Origin: Tsukamurella sp. 8F
GTDB lineage: Bacteria > Actinomycetota > Actinomycetes > Mycobacteriales > Mycobacteriaceae
Assembly (NCBI RefSeq): GCF_029167375.1
Contig: NZ_JARFTP010000022.1
Coordinates: 1-64,000 of the forward strand
Length of the DNA stretch: 64,000 nt
Reading direction: 5' to 3'
Below the pieces are notes generated by a model, which saw only the letters and a program-made list of their open reading frames with translations, was not told the origin of the DNA and ran no database searches. Numbering within the stretch: position 1 is the stretch's first letter; every line of letters begins with the position of its first letter. A program made the position numbers and the translations under genes. Positions 15,884 to 27,332 of this stretch are shown here, piece after piece.

Positions 15884-17557
15884 TTACTGAACCGACGTCT
15901 TCCCGTTGACCGAACTGATCGTCCCGTGCTGGAAGCGCATCAGGACGCCACCGGGAACGGGAAGCGGGTCCAGCACGGGGTAGCCCAGCCTGCCGCCCTC
16001 GTACCCCGCCTTACCCCAGGCATCGAAGACCGGGCCGTTCGGAACCACCGTCGCCGCGGTCTTGGGCGACCAGTAGATCGACCCGCCCGTGAACCGCGTG
16101 AACGCGCCGCCGCCGGCCAGCTTGGTCTCGCTCGTCACGGGGTAGCCGAGCTTGCCGCGCTCGTAGCCCTGCGATCCCCACTTGGCGAAGATCGCGCCGC
16201 CCACCGAATGCGCGCCGGTCGCGGCCGTCCAGTAGACGGTGCCGCCCTGGAACTTCTGGTAGCGGCCCTTCTTGTCGGGGCTGGCGAGCTCGTCCGACGT
16301 CGGGTAGCCGAGCGTTCCGGCGGGCCCGCCCTGCCGTGCATACTCGCCGGCTATCGCACCGCCCACGATGTGCGCACCGGTCGCCTGCGACCAGAACACC
16401 TGGCCGCCGCGGAAGTCCTGCGCACGCCCACCCTTGACGGCGTACTCGGGCGTGATGCAGGCGCCGAGGGACTTGCTCTGCAGTGCGGCGACGCCGATCG
16501 CGCCACCGGGTTTGCACGCGGCCGGGTTCCCGACGCCGAGCGCGGCCTGCGCCTGCGGCCACGCCTGGGCGTCCTCGAACTGCCAGTAGGGCCAGGAGTG
16601 GATTCCCGACGGGCGGTAGATGGCCTGTGCCGGGATGCCCAGCTTGTTCAGTTGCACGGCGAACGCCTGATTGGAGGCGCGGGAGAGGATCTCGAGCGCG
16701 GTGCCGGAGAGGTCGGGCTGTGCATTCGTCGGGGACTCGCCGTTGCCCGAGCTGAAGTACAGGGATGTCCCGCGCAACTTGTCGGCCAGCTTGAGGGGGT
16801 CGTGCGCAGCCCACTCCGGACTGGACTCGGGCCCGAACATCTTGTTCGCGTCGTAGTTCCCCGCGTCGCGCATGGCCGTCGCGATAGCCGTGGGCATGCC
16901 CGTCGAGCTCATCGAGAGGATTCCCGAGTAGGAGCCCGCGAACCGGTAGAAGCGAGGGTGACGGCCGGCGAGCATGTACGCGGCACTCCCGCCCATCGAG
17001 ACGCCGGCGACGCCGCGCACTGTCGTCGCTCGCCAGTCGCGCTGCAGCACAGGCGGGAGCTCGGACGTCAGGAACGTCTCCCACTGGTAGTTCTTGCCGT
17101 TGTCCGGCTGCTTCCAGTTCGTGTACCAGCTGGACTGCCCGCCCACCGGGAGCACGACCGTGACGTTCTTGTCGCGATAGAAGTCCGCAACGTTGGTGTT
17201 GATCAGCCAGCCGTTGCGGTCATCGCGCGCGCGGAGGCCGTCGAGCAGGTACAGCGTGGGGAATGCGGCCTTGGGCCTGGCGTACCAGTCCCGCGCGAGC
17301 AGGAGTTGCACCTTGACGTCGGCGTTCATAACGGCCGAGTGGACCGTCACATCGACCTGGCGGTCCGACTGCCACTGCGCGCCGACGATGCGGACGCCGC
17401 TGGGCACCTGGGGCCCCGGTGCCTGTGGCGCGGCCTTGGCAGATGCCGTGAGCTGCGGAGATATCACGGGCGCGGCGGTACCCGCCGCGGCCAGGACCAC
17501 GGCGGCCATCGCCGCCCCAGCCAACCCCGTCACTCTGCGCGATGCGCGCTCGACCAT
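15884..17557 (-). CDS. mycolyltransferase with C-terminal LGFP cell-wall-binding repeats
   Basis: Secreted antigen 85-type mycolyltransferase of 557 aa. It has a signal peptide (about 1-43) and an esterase domain (50-345) with Ser187 (GVSMGG), Glu289 (ALEIL) and His320 (GIHSWPYW). The C-terminal half is built of about four LGFP-type repeats (about 355-545), recognised by LGYPTSDE, LGYPVTSE and LGYPVLD, each followed by a G-G-x-V/I-Y/F-W strand. Corynebacterial PS1/Cmt1-like proteins have the same layout, where the repeats tether the enzyme to the arabinogalactan-peptidoglycan. It occupies the place of fbpA/fbpD in M. tuberculosis. I chose ATG 17557 because GGAGG lies ten bases upstream and the signal peptide starts there; the upstream open frame is non-coding. 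Confidence 0.92.
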   Translation of the reverse strand: MVERASRRVTGLAGAAMAAVVLAAAGTAAPVISPQLTASAKAAPQAPGPQVPSGVRIVGAQWQSDRQVDVTVHSAVMNADVKVQLLLARDWYARPKAAFPTLYLLDGLRARDDRNGWLINTNVADFYRDKNVTVVLPVGGQSSWYTNWKQPDNGKNYQWETFLTSELPPVLQRDWRATTVRGVAGVSMGGSAAYMLAGRHPRFYRFAGSYSGILSMSSTGMPTAIATAMRDAGNYDANKMFGPESSPEWAAHDPLKLADKLRGTSLYFSSGNGESPTNAQPDLSGTALEILSRASNQAFAVQLNKLGIPAQAIYRPSGIHSWPYWQFEDAQAWPQAQAALGVGNPAACKPGGAIGVAALQSKSLGACITPEYAVKGGRAQDFRGGQVFWSQATGAHIVGGAIAGEYARQGGPAGTLGYPTSDELASPDKKGRYQKFQGGTVYWTAATGAHSVGGAIFAKWGSQGYERGKLGYPVTSETKLAGGGAFTRFTGGSIYWSPKTAATVVPNGPVFDAWGKAGYEGGRLGYPVLDPLPVPGGVLMRFQHGTISSVNGKTSVQ

Positions 17558-17699
17558 CCTCGCGAAACCTCCGCTGCAACCGACAACCTCTGGATTCAGT
17601 CTTACACGGATGTTATTCACCGGTCGGGAGCGCCGCGCGTGCGTCGATCGCTTGCGTCGAGTCACGAGACGGGTCCGGAGGGCGGCTATCCCGATATAT

Positions 17700-17714
17700 A
17701 GCGGCATAGCCGCT
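17700..17714. repeat. inverted repeat between a TetR gene and a mycolyltransferase
   Basis: AGCGGC-ATA-GCCGCT is a perfect 6-bp-arm hairpin. It overlaps a wider inverted repeat GCGGCTAT (17682-17689)/ATAGCCGC (17706-17713) with an AT-rich core. It lies 31 bases past the TetR stop and about 145 bases upstream of the mycolyltransferase ATG. It could be the TetR terminator or an operator for the mycolyltransferase promoter; the sequence does not decide. Confidence 0.4.
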
Positions 17715-17744
17715 CTCAGGACCCGGTTCGTGATCGCCCGCCGA

Positions 17745-18398
17745 TCAGGTGGGCAGGCGGTCCCGAAGGCCGGCGACCAGGACCTGCAGGCCGAGGTCGA
17801 ATGCCGCGTCTGCGCGCGAGGACCGTTGCGCTGCTTCGCGTTCCGCACGCACCACGCGGGTGAATACCGGGAACCGCGCAGCGAGGGCACCGGTGTCGAA
17901 CAGGTCGTCGGGGGCGGTCGCGTCCATCGCGGCGCCCAGGACGAACGATTCGACGGTGACTATCGCATGCACGGCCTCGTCCTCGGACCAGCCACCGCGG
18001 AGCAGTCCATCCGACACCGCCTCATACATCGCGAGCACGATCGCGGACTCGGTCACCGGCATGACGGCGTACAGCGGGATGAGCTGAGGATGCCGCGCGA
18101 AGACCTCGCGCATCGATCTCGCCCACGAGACGACGGCCTCGTCCCAGGGCGCCTCGGCGAACGCGGCGTAGTCGATCTCGGCGATGAGGTGGTCCTGGAC
18201 CAGGAGCAGCAGCTCGCGCTTGCCGCTCACGTGGTTGTAGAGCGCCGACGGTGCCACGCCGAGTTCCCGGGCCAGCGCCGCTATGGTCAGCGCGGATTCT
18301 CCGCCACGCTCGACCAGCGCGATCGCGGCGGCGACGATCCGGTCCGGGCTCAGAACCCGGACCGTCGGGCGGCCGCGGCCGCGGGTCGACTCCGTCAT
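17745..18398 (-). CDS. TetR family transcriptional regulator
   Basis: TetR-type repressor of 217 aa with the N-terminal helix-turn-helix at about residues 37-64 (LTIAALARELGVAPSALYNHV). A helical ligand-binding domain follows, of the subgroup with a long C-terminal helix pair. It is divergent from the amine oxidase gene at 18480, and the 81-bp gap holds a perfect inverted repeat (18446-18462). The simplest reading is that it represses itself and the oxidase, with an amine or related metabolite as inducer. The ATG at 18398 gives MTESTRGRGRP, a normal basic N-terminal arm. The ligand is unknown. Confidence 0.87.
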   Translation of the reverse strand: MTESTRGRGRPTVRVLSPDRIVAAAIALVERGGESALTIAALARELGVAPSALYNHVSGKRELLLLVQDHLIAEIDYAAFAEAPWDEAVVSWARSMREVFARHPQLIPLYAVMPVTESAIVLAMYEAVSDGLLRGGWSEDEAVHAIVTVESFVLGAAMDATAPDDLFDTGALAARFPVFTRVVRAEREAAQRSSRADAAFDLGLQVLVAGLRDRLPT

Positions 18399-18445
18399 TG
18401 CCGCATCATCCCCTACCCCCGCTCTGTGATGTGCGCTACCCTATT

Positions 18446-18462
18446 AATGAATTTGTTTCATT
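18446..18462. promoter_or_regulatory. candidate TetR operator
   Basis: Perfect inverted repeat AATGAA-TTTGT-TTCATT in the intergenic region between the TetR gene and the amine oxidase gene, 17 bases before the oxidase ATG. It is markedly AT-rich against the GC-rich surroundings. It is the likely binding site of the adjacent TetR; no binding data. Confidence 0.55.
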
Positions 18463-18479
18463 TCATGAGGAGTCACACG

Positions 18480-19862
18480 ATGCAGGAGCTCACCCGTGAC
18501 GTCGCGATCGTCGGCGCAGGCGCGACCGGCCTGTCCGCCGCCCGCGCGCTCACCCGCGCGGGGCACACCGTCGCCGTCCTGGAGGCGCGGGACCGCGTCG
18601 GCGGGCGGACGTGGACCGACACCGTCGAAGGCGCCCGGCTCGAGATCGGCGGCCAGTGGGTGTCGCCCGATCAGACCGCGCTCATAGCGCTGATCGACGA
18701 GCTCGGGCTGGAGCTGTTCTCCCGATACCGCGACGGCGACACGGTCTACGTGTCGCCCGACGGCGGCACCACTCGCCTCACGGGCGACGAGACCCCCGCC
18801 GCGCCGGCCACCGCGACCGAGACCGAGCGCCTGGTGGCACTCCTCGACGATCTCGCGGCCGAGGTCGATCCCGCCGCGCCATGGGCGCACCCGCGCGCCG
18901 CCGAGCTGGACTCGGTCTCGTTCTCACAGTGGCTGATCCAGCAGTCCGAGGACCCCGACGCCCGTGACGCCGTGGCACTGTGGATCGCGGGCGGCATGCT
19001 GACGAAGCCCGCCCACTCGTTCTCGGCCCTGCAGGCAGCGCTCATGGCTGCGTCGACGGGGGCTTTCCGCCACATCGTCGACGAGGACTTCCTTCTCGAT
19101 CGGCGCATCATCACAGGAATGCAGTCGGTGTCGGAGGCGATGGCCGCGGAGCTACCCGAAGACGTGGTCCTGAGCTGTCCGGTGCGTGAGATCCACTGGG
19201 ATGAAAGCGGAGTCACCGTGGTCGGCCAGGAGGCGACCGTCCGCGCCCGCCGCGTGATCGTGGCGGTGCCGCCGAACCTGTACAGCCGCATCGGCTACAT
19301 CCCGCCGCTCCCCCGCCGCAAACACCAGGCGCACCAACACCAGTCGATGGGCCTGGTGATCAAGGTTCACGCCGTGTACGACACCCCGTTCTGGCGCGCC
19401 GAAGGCCTGTCCGGCACGTGCTTCAATCCCGCCGGTCTGGTGCAGGAGGTGTACGACAACACGAATCACGGCGACGAGCGCGGCACCCTCGTGGGATTCG
19501 TACCCGATGAGAAGGCCGACACCCTGTTCGCCTTGGGCGCCGACGAGCGCCGCTCCAAGATTCTCGCGTCCATCGCGGACGCCCTCGGACCCGCCGCGCT
19601 GAATCCGACCGTGTACTACGAATCTGATTGGGGCAGTGAGGAATGGACGCGAGGTGCGTACGCCGCGTCGTACGACCTGGGCGGCCTGCACCGGTACGGC
19701 CCAGACCAGAACGAGCCCGTCGGGCCGCTGTACTTCGCGTCCTCCGACATAGCGGGGCCGGGCTACCAGCACGTCGACGGTGCCGTCCGTATCGGCACCG
19801 CCACGGCTGAGCGGATCGCCGCCTCGCTCGCGGAGGAACCGGCCGCGGGCCGCATCCGCTAG
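18480..19862 (+). CDS. flavin-containing amine oxidase (monoamine/putrescine oxidase-like)
   Basis: FAD-dependent amine oxidase of 460 aa. The N-terminal Rossmann motif is VAIVGAGATGLSAARAL (residues 8-24), followed by LEARDRVGGRTWT and the C-terminal FAD motif GYQHVDGAVRIGTATAERIA. This is the monoamine/putrescine oxidase fold, which oxidises primary amines to aldehydes with release of H2O2 and ammonia. The region before the final motif reads FASSDIAGP, without the cysteine that carries covalent FAD in mammalian MAO, so FAD is probably non-covalent. The start ATG 18480 has GAGGAG ten bases upstream; the longer open frame to the left is non-coding. The gene is inserted between mycolate and arabinogalactan genes and shares its stop with aftB in a CTAG overlap. 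The substrate is uncertain. Confidence 0.85.
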   Translation: MQELTRDVAIVGAGATGLSAARALTRAGHTVAVLEARDRVGGRTWTDTVEGARLEIGGQWVSPDQTALIALIDELGLELFSRYRDGDTVYVSPDGGTTRLTGDETPAAPATATETERLVALLDDLAAEVDPAAPWAHPRAAELDSVSFSQWLIQQSEDPDARDAVALWIAGGMLTKPAHSFSALQAALMAASTGAFRHIVDEDFLLDRRIITGMQSVSEAMAAELPEDVVLSCPVREIHWDESGVTVVGQEATVRARRVIVAVPPNLYSRIGYIPPLPRRKHQAHQHQSMGLVIKVHAVYDTPFWRAEGLSGTCFNPAGLVQEVYDNTNHGDERGTLVGFVPDEKADTLFALGADERRSKILASIADALGPAALNPTVYYESDWGSEEWTRGAYAASYDLGGLHRYGPDQNEPVGPLYFASSDIAGPGYQHVDGAVRIGTATAERIAASLAEEPAAGRIR

Positions 19863-21979
19863 CGCTTGATGACCGTCTTGTCGTAGGGCAGGGGCGGCGG
19901 AACCTTCTGGCCGCACATCTGGAGCGTGTACTCGGGGGTGCGGTCGATGCGGAACCTCATGGTCGCGAACGACAGTTTGATGTTGCGCTTGAACAGGTCC
20001 CACGTGAGCGGCGCTGCGTAGGACTGATGCAGTTGCTTCATCGCCGGGCACTGCAGGGCCACGCGAGCCTGGTTCACCCAGTCCGGATCGATGAAGTACG
20101 GCAGCAGTGGGTGCTTGGCCATCGCCCTCGTCTCGGCGATCGCCCAGTCCGGGTACTGGTCCTTGTCGTGACCGATCCGGCCGTCGGTCAGCCGGGACGT
20201 GTGCGTGGCGGTGGGCCACGCCAGGCCCACCTGATCCCAGATGCGCACAGAGAGATCCGTGTTCATGGACGTCATACCCAGATTGAGGAAGAACACCGTC
20301 TGGCGCTGTTGAACGTCCGCGGGCTTGGGGTACGGCAGCGGGTCGTAGTACCACCAGTCGTAGTCGTACGACGGCAGGTACACGCCGCCGCGCGGCGTCG
20401 CCTGAAGCCACTGCTGCAGGGACCGCATGCGCGGATAGTCCAGGTAGTCCTGTGCCGTGACGGGGTGCGAGTGGCCGGTCTGCATGGAGTAGAAGGAGCG
20501 CTCGTCCACGATGCCGCTCCGGCCGATGTAGGTGCCGTCCGGCTGCCCGCGGAAGGTGGAAGCATAGAGCGCCCACCCGATCACGAGAACCCACAGCACG
20601 GCGGCGACCGCCGCACCAGCGGAGCCCCCGAGCACGCGTGCCGCAGTGGTCAGCCGGCCGCGCAGGTGCTCGGACGCCGCTGGCGCGCGGCTCGGGATGC
20701 GCAGGGGCAGCACCATGACCGGCAACAGCAGGATGAACAACGGCGCGAGCAGCACGCGACCAGACATGAAGTCGCCGCCCTGCCGCAGCCAGTACGTGCC
20801 CTCGGCCAGTCCGCCGAGCAGGAAGAGGATCACGACCACAGTCGGGCTGCGCAGTGCGGCCCGCACCCGCGCGATGCGCGAGCCTGTGCGGACCGGGCGC
20901 GGGTCCCGCCGCAGGCCGACGACGGTCAGCAGGACCAGCGGGGCGCCGATCACCAGTGCCAGTACGGGCAGCCACAGCGAGTACGGGTCGACGAGGTTCC
21001 ACAGGTAGTCGAAGCCCTGTGTCCACTTGGAGCCGTTGGCGTCCTTCGCGATGGCCGTGTTGGGTACGGGCAGGCCGTAGTAGCCCATCCGGAATACCTG
21101 GTACGCGACGGGAAGCAGGCCGCCCGCGAGGACTATGCCGATGCGCCGCCCGGCACCGATCGGCGACACGAACATGAGTGCCAGCACCATGGCGCCGATG
21201 AGCGCCATGTCGGGCCGTACCAACCAGGACAGTCCGGCGACGAAGGCGAGGCCGTAGGTGACCGCCTTGTCGCCTCGGTCCCGTGCGTCCGGGTCGCGCT
21301 GTGCCCACACGAGGGTCAGCCACCACATGCCCGCGATCCAGAAGATCGTCAACGACGACTCCAGGCCGCTGGTTGCGAAGTCGCGCGCCGGCGGCAGAGC
21401 CATGTAGACGAAGCCACCGGCCGGGAGCAGCAGCAGACCGCTGCCGTGCAGGCCCGACCACCCGGGTCCGCCCTTGTAGAGCCGGGCCGTGCCGAGCATC
21501 GCGATCGGCAGGGTGAGCACCGTCAGGACCAGCGTGATCGCGAGCACGACGTACTCGATCTGAACATCACTGATCCACGTGAAGAACCAGACGATGTACG
21601 TCCAGGCCGCAGAGGTGTTGACCTCGACGCGTTCCCCCTGGTTGAAAACCGGGCCGTTACCCGCGAGCAGGTTGCGGACGGTGCGGAGGACGATCAGCCC
21701 GTCGTCTGCGATCCAGCGACGCTGCCAGGCTCCATAGCCGAACAGGACGGCCGAGGTGAGCACGCCGAGCCACAGCGTGACGCGCGGGAGCGGGAAGGCG
21801 TCCTTCAGTTCTGCGCGCAGGGTGTCATCGGGATCACGGCGCGAGTGGGCCGAACCGGCTCGGCGCCGCAGCGCGCTTTGCACGGCCTCCGCCGAGAACG
21901 ACGCAGTCGTCGCCTCCGGGTCGTCGGGCGGCCCGAAGCGGCGGGGCTCGGATGGCTCAGCCGACGAAGACCGCGACAA
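19859..21979 (-). CDS. aftB: arabinofuranosyltransferase AftB
   Basis: GT-C fold membrane glycosyltransferase (706 aa) that adds the terminal beta-(1,2)-arabinofuranose from decaprenyl-phospho-arabinose to arabinogalactan, the residues later mycolylated. About ten membrane segments are visible in the first 475 residues, with the acidic pair Asp92-Asp93 (RRWIADDGL) at the position of the catalytic GT-C aspartates, then a soluble C-terminal domain. The order matches Rv3805c next to ubiA. The start is TTG at 21979: AGGAG lies six bases upstream, and this start overlaps the ubiA stop by 23 bases. The protein carries a long soluble N-terminal extension (residues 1-65) before the first membrane helix, which makes it larger than the mycobacterial enzyme. 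Confidence 0.92.
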   Translation of the reverse strand: MSRSSSAEPSEPRRFGPPDDPEATTASFSAEAVQSALRRRAGSAHSRRDPDDTLRAELKDAFPLPRVTLWLGVLTSAVLFGYGAWQRRWIADDGLIVLRTVRNLLAGNGPVFNQGERVEVNTSAAWTYIVWFFTWISDVQIEYVVLAITLVLTVLTLPIAMLGTARLYKGGPGWSGLHGSGLLLLPAGGFVYMALPPARDFATSGLESSLTIFWIAGMWWLTLVWAQRDPDARDRGDKAVTYGLAFVAGLSWLVRPDMALIGAMVLALMFVSPIGAGRRIGIVLAGGLLPVAYQVFRMGYYGLPVPNTAIAKDANGSKWTQGFDYLWNLVDPYSLWLPVLALVIGAPLVLLTVVGLRRDPRPVRTGSRIARVRAALRSPTVVVILFLLGGLAEGTYWLRQGGDFMSGRVLLAPLFILLLPVMVLPLRIPSRAPAASEHLRGRLTTAARVLGGSAGAAVAAVLWVLVIGWALYASTFRGQPDGTYIGRSGIVDERSFYSMQTGHSHPVTAQDYLDYPRMRSLQQWLQATPRGGVYLPSYDYDWWYYDPLPYPKPADVQQRQTVFFLNLGMTSMNTDLSVRIWDQVGLAWPTATHTSRLTDGRIGHDKDQYPDWAIAETRAMAKHPLLPYFIDPDWVNQARVALQCPAMKQLHQSYAAPLTWDLFKRNIKLSFATMRFRIDRTPEYTLQMCGQKVPPPLPYDKTVIKR

Positions 21980-22874
21980 CGACGGCTCCTATCCACGCCA
22001 CCGCCAGCAGCTGGAGGACGCGGTCCCCCAGCGCGATCTCTTCGGGCTCCCCAGCCTCGCCACCGTCGACGTCGACCGCGTACCGAAGGATGGCGATGGT
22101 GAACGGGACCATGGACAGCGCGTACCAGACGTTCTGCGCGTGCACTGTCGAGAACGCCCAGAGCCCGTATGCCAGCACGACGGCCGTGGCCGACAGGGTC
22201 CACACGAACCGTAGGTAGGTGGTCGTGTAGTACTCGAGCGACTTGCGGATCTTGGCGCCGGTGCGCTCGGCGAGCTGCAACTCGGCGTACCGCTTGCCCG
22301 CGGCCATGAACAGCGATCCGAACGCCATGACGAGCAGGAACCACTGCGACAGCCCCTTGGGCAGCTCGGCCGCGACACCGCCGGCGACCGCACGCAGTAG
22401 GAACCCGGAGCTCACGATGCAGATGTCGATGACGGCCTGGTGCTTGAGTCCGAAGCAGTAGCCGAGCTGGATCACCAGGTAGACCGCGATCACGATCACG
22501 AGGTGCCAGTTGGCTATGAACGAGATCGCCAGCGCCCCTGCGGCGAGGATCACGGCGATCACGAACGCGAGGTTGCGGGGCACGACCCCCGCGGCGATGG
22601 GGCGGAAGCGCTTGGTCGGATGCGCACGGTCCGCCTCGACGTCCATGGCGTCGTTGATCAGATAGATGCTCGAGGCGACCATGCAGAACGCGACGAACGC
22701 GACCGCAACGCCCACGAGCCCGTGCCTGGAGACACCGTCCAGACCGGCTGCCAACGGCGCGACCAGGACCAGGGCGTTCTTCACCCACTGCCGGGGGCGC
22801 ACGGCCTTGATCAGCCCGGTGGCGAGGTTCGACGGGGCCTTCAGCTCACCGTGCTCGATCGGCTCCTCGCTCAT
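21957..22874 (-). CDS. ubiA: decaprenyl-phosphate phosphoribosyltransferase UbiA (DPPR synthase)
   Basis: UbiA-superfamily membrane prenyltransferase (305 aa, as Rv3806c). It transfers 5-phosphoribose from PRPP to decaprenyl phosphate, the first step to the arabinose donor DPA. The first acidic motif NDAMDVEAD (74-82), followed by HPTKRFRPIAAG, is diagnostic of the DPPR synthases; about nine membrane helices follow. The start is ATG 22874, in a 4-base ATGA overlap with the stop of the phosphatase gene. An upstream in-frame extension of 16 codons lies within the phosphatase gene and is unlikely to be used. It is coupled to the downstream aftB. Confidence 0.95.
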   Translation of the reverse strand: MSEEPIEHGELKAPSNLATGLIKAVRPRQWVKNALVLVAPLAAGLDGVSRHGLVGVAVAFVAFCMVASSIYLINDAMDVEADRAHPTKRFRPIAAGVVPRNLAFVIAVILAAGALAISFIANWHLVIVIAVYLVIQLGYCFGLKHQAVIDICIVSSGFLLRAVAGGVAAELPKGLSQWFLLVMAFGSLFMAAGKRYAELQLAERTGAKIRKSLEYYTTTYLRFVWTLSATAVVLAYGLWAFSTVHAQNVWYALSMVPFTIAILRYAVDVDGGEAGEPEEIALGDRVLQLLAVAWIGAVVVAVFVG

Positions 22875-23454
22875 GCGGTCCGCTGTCCCTTCGCCATACT
22901 GCTGTTCCTCCGGTGCTGCCACAGTCTCTCACCCTCGATCGCGGCCGCCGCGCTCAGCGTTCCGATCGCCGCACCCGCGGCCACGTCGGTCGGGTAGTGC
23001 ACGCCCAGCACGAGACGCGAGGCGAGCATCGGGGGCACGACGACGGCGGTCGCGAGCAGAGCACCGCCCGGCACGCCAGAGGCGCGGCCGAGCAGGATCG
23101 CAGCCGCCGTCGACGACGTGGCGTGCGACGACGGGAAGCTGAGCCGGCTGGGCGTGCCGACGCCGACGGTGATCTCCGGGTGATCCGGGCGCCGGCGGCG
23201 CACGATCCGCTTGATGACGACGGAAGCAGCGTGGGCGCCGAAGGCCCCGACACCCGCGGTGAGGTACTGCGTACGGCGACCGGGCTGCAGGAGCGCGCCG
23301 AGGCCGGCCAGCGCGAGCCAGCCGATCGAGTGCTCACCGAAGTGGCTCAGGCCGCGCGCCGCGGGAAGCACAGCCGGCTGATCGGCGAGCCGAGCCTGTA
23401 CTGCGACGAGGATGCCCTCCTCGGTGCGCAAGTCGCGCCCGGCTTCGCTCTCCG

Positions 23455-23458
<4 letters not shown>
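22871..23458 (-). CDS. PAP2-family phosphatase (Rv3807c type)
   Basis: Small membrane phosphatase of 195 aa with the three PAP2 signature motifs: KxxxxxxRP (KRIVRRRRP, 83-91), SFPSSHA (107-113) and SRLVLGVHYPTD (about 147-158). At this place in the operon, between ubiA and glfT2, the Rv3807c family is proposed to dephosphorylate decaprenyl-phosphoryl-5-phosphoribose to DPR before epimerisation. The start is GTG in a GTGA overlap with the glfT2 stop. Function is inferred from position and motifs; Rv3807c-type genes have been reported as non-essential, so an alternative phosphatase may exist. Confidence 0.88.
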
Positions 23459-26546
<3,088 letters not shown>

Positions 26547-26602
26547 TCAGGGTATCGGAACCGCGCCGGACGGGGCCTGACCGCCGCGGGCGTGTGACCC
26601 GC

Positions 26603-26629
26603 GATCCGCGGATCCGCCGCTCGTATAGT
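26603..26629 (+). promoter_or_regulatory. promoter with palindrome upstream of a TetR gene
   Basis: TATAGT (26624-26629) is a good -10 hexamer for the rightward TetR gene. A perfect 12-bp palindrome GATCCGCGGATC (26603-26614) lies between it and the expected -35 region. It could bind a regulator of this divergent glf/tetR region. The predicted start point, near 26636, leaves a short leader. Confidence 0.4.
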
Positions 26630-26655
26630 GGCGGCGATCGAGCATGGGAGCAGCA

Positions 26656-27255
26656 GTGGGCACGGAAACCGCTCGGGCCGGGCGGCCACGGGACACCGCG
26701 CGCGAGCGTGCGATCCTCGCCGCCGCGCAACAGCTGATCGCCGAGGTCGGCTACGACCGGATGAGCATCGAAGCGGTCGCGGCGCGCGCGGGCGCGGGAA
26801 AAGCGACCGTCTACCGGCGGTGGGCGACGAAGTCCGATCTCGCGATAGCCGCCCTCATAGCGCTGAACTGGAACGAGCCCGCGCCCGATACCGGCGAACT
26901 GCGCTCGGACCTGCTGCACATCGGCCGCGCCTACCTCGGTCGGCACGACGAGCGCGATGCGGTCTTCGCAGGGGTCGTAGCGGCGCTGCCCCGGGAGCCC
27001 CGACTGCGCGCCGCCCTCGACGAGATCGTCGCAGCTCCACGTAGGCAGGCATTCACCGTCGCAGTGGCCAACGCGCGACGACGCGGTGAGATCGTCGCGG
27101 ACGGGGAATTCGACCTTGTGGCCCGAACCTTCCCCGCCCTCATCTTCCATCGACTATCGGTACGGGATGGTCCGGTCGACGACGCCTACCTGACTCGGAT
27201 CGTCGACGAGATCGCCCTGCCGTTGCTCATCGGTCAGTCCCAGAACAATCGGTAG
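26656..27255 (+). CDS. TetR family transcriptional regulator
   Basis: TetR repressor (199 aa from GTG 26656). Its helix-turn-helix region is YDRMSIEAVAARAGAGKATVYRRWATKSDL, the typical pattern of the subgroup ending in KATVYRRW, followed by a helical effector domain. GTG 26656 has GGGAG five bases upstream; ATG 26644 is in frame but has no ribosome site and lies only about eight bases past the predicted transcription start. The 3' end overlaps, on the opposite strand, a 30-residue membrane miniprotein (27234-27326) whose promoter carries a TetR-like operator. That gene is the likely regulated target. It is divergent from glf but probably unrelated to galactan synthesis. Confidence 0.85.
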   Translation: MGTETARAGRPRDTARERAILAAAQQLIAEVGYDRMSIEAVAARAGAGKATVYRRWATKSDLAIAALIALNWNEPAPDTGELRSDLLHIGRAYLGRHDERDAVFAGVVAALPREPRLRAALDEIVAAPRRQAFTVAVANARRRGEIVADGEFDLVARTFPALIFHRLSVRDGPVDDAYLTRIVDEIALPLLIGQSQNNR

Positions 27256-27326
27256 AGGATGTAGCCGGCAGTCCACACCGTCACCAGCCCGACCAGCACC
27301 AACAGGATCTCGATAGCTACGACCAT
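27234..27326 (-). CDS. 30-residue single-pass membrane miniprotein
   Basis: Short reading frame on the minus strand encoding 30 residues. An acidic and hydrophobic start (MVVAIEI) runs into an uninterrupted hydrophobic helix (LLVLVGLVTVWTAGYILY) and a short RLFWD tail with a TGA stop, a complete single-membrane-span design. It overlaps the 3' end of the convergent TetR gene by 22 bases. There is no ribosome site, but TATCGT (27333-27338) sits six bases upstream of the ATG, the geometry of a leaderless mRNA, and a 19-bp palindrome overlaps that box. Function is unknown. Small membrane proteins of this kind often modulate transporters or membrane enzymes, which here is a guess. It could be a chance frame, though the coupled promoter/operator argues against that. 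Confidence 0.55.
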   Translation of the reverse strand: MVVAIEILLVLVGLVTVWTAGYILYRLFWD

Positions 27327-27332
27327 AGCTAT

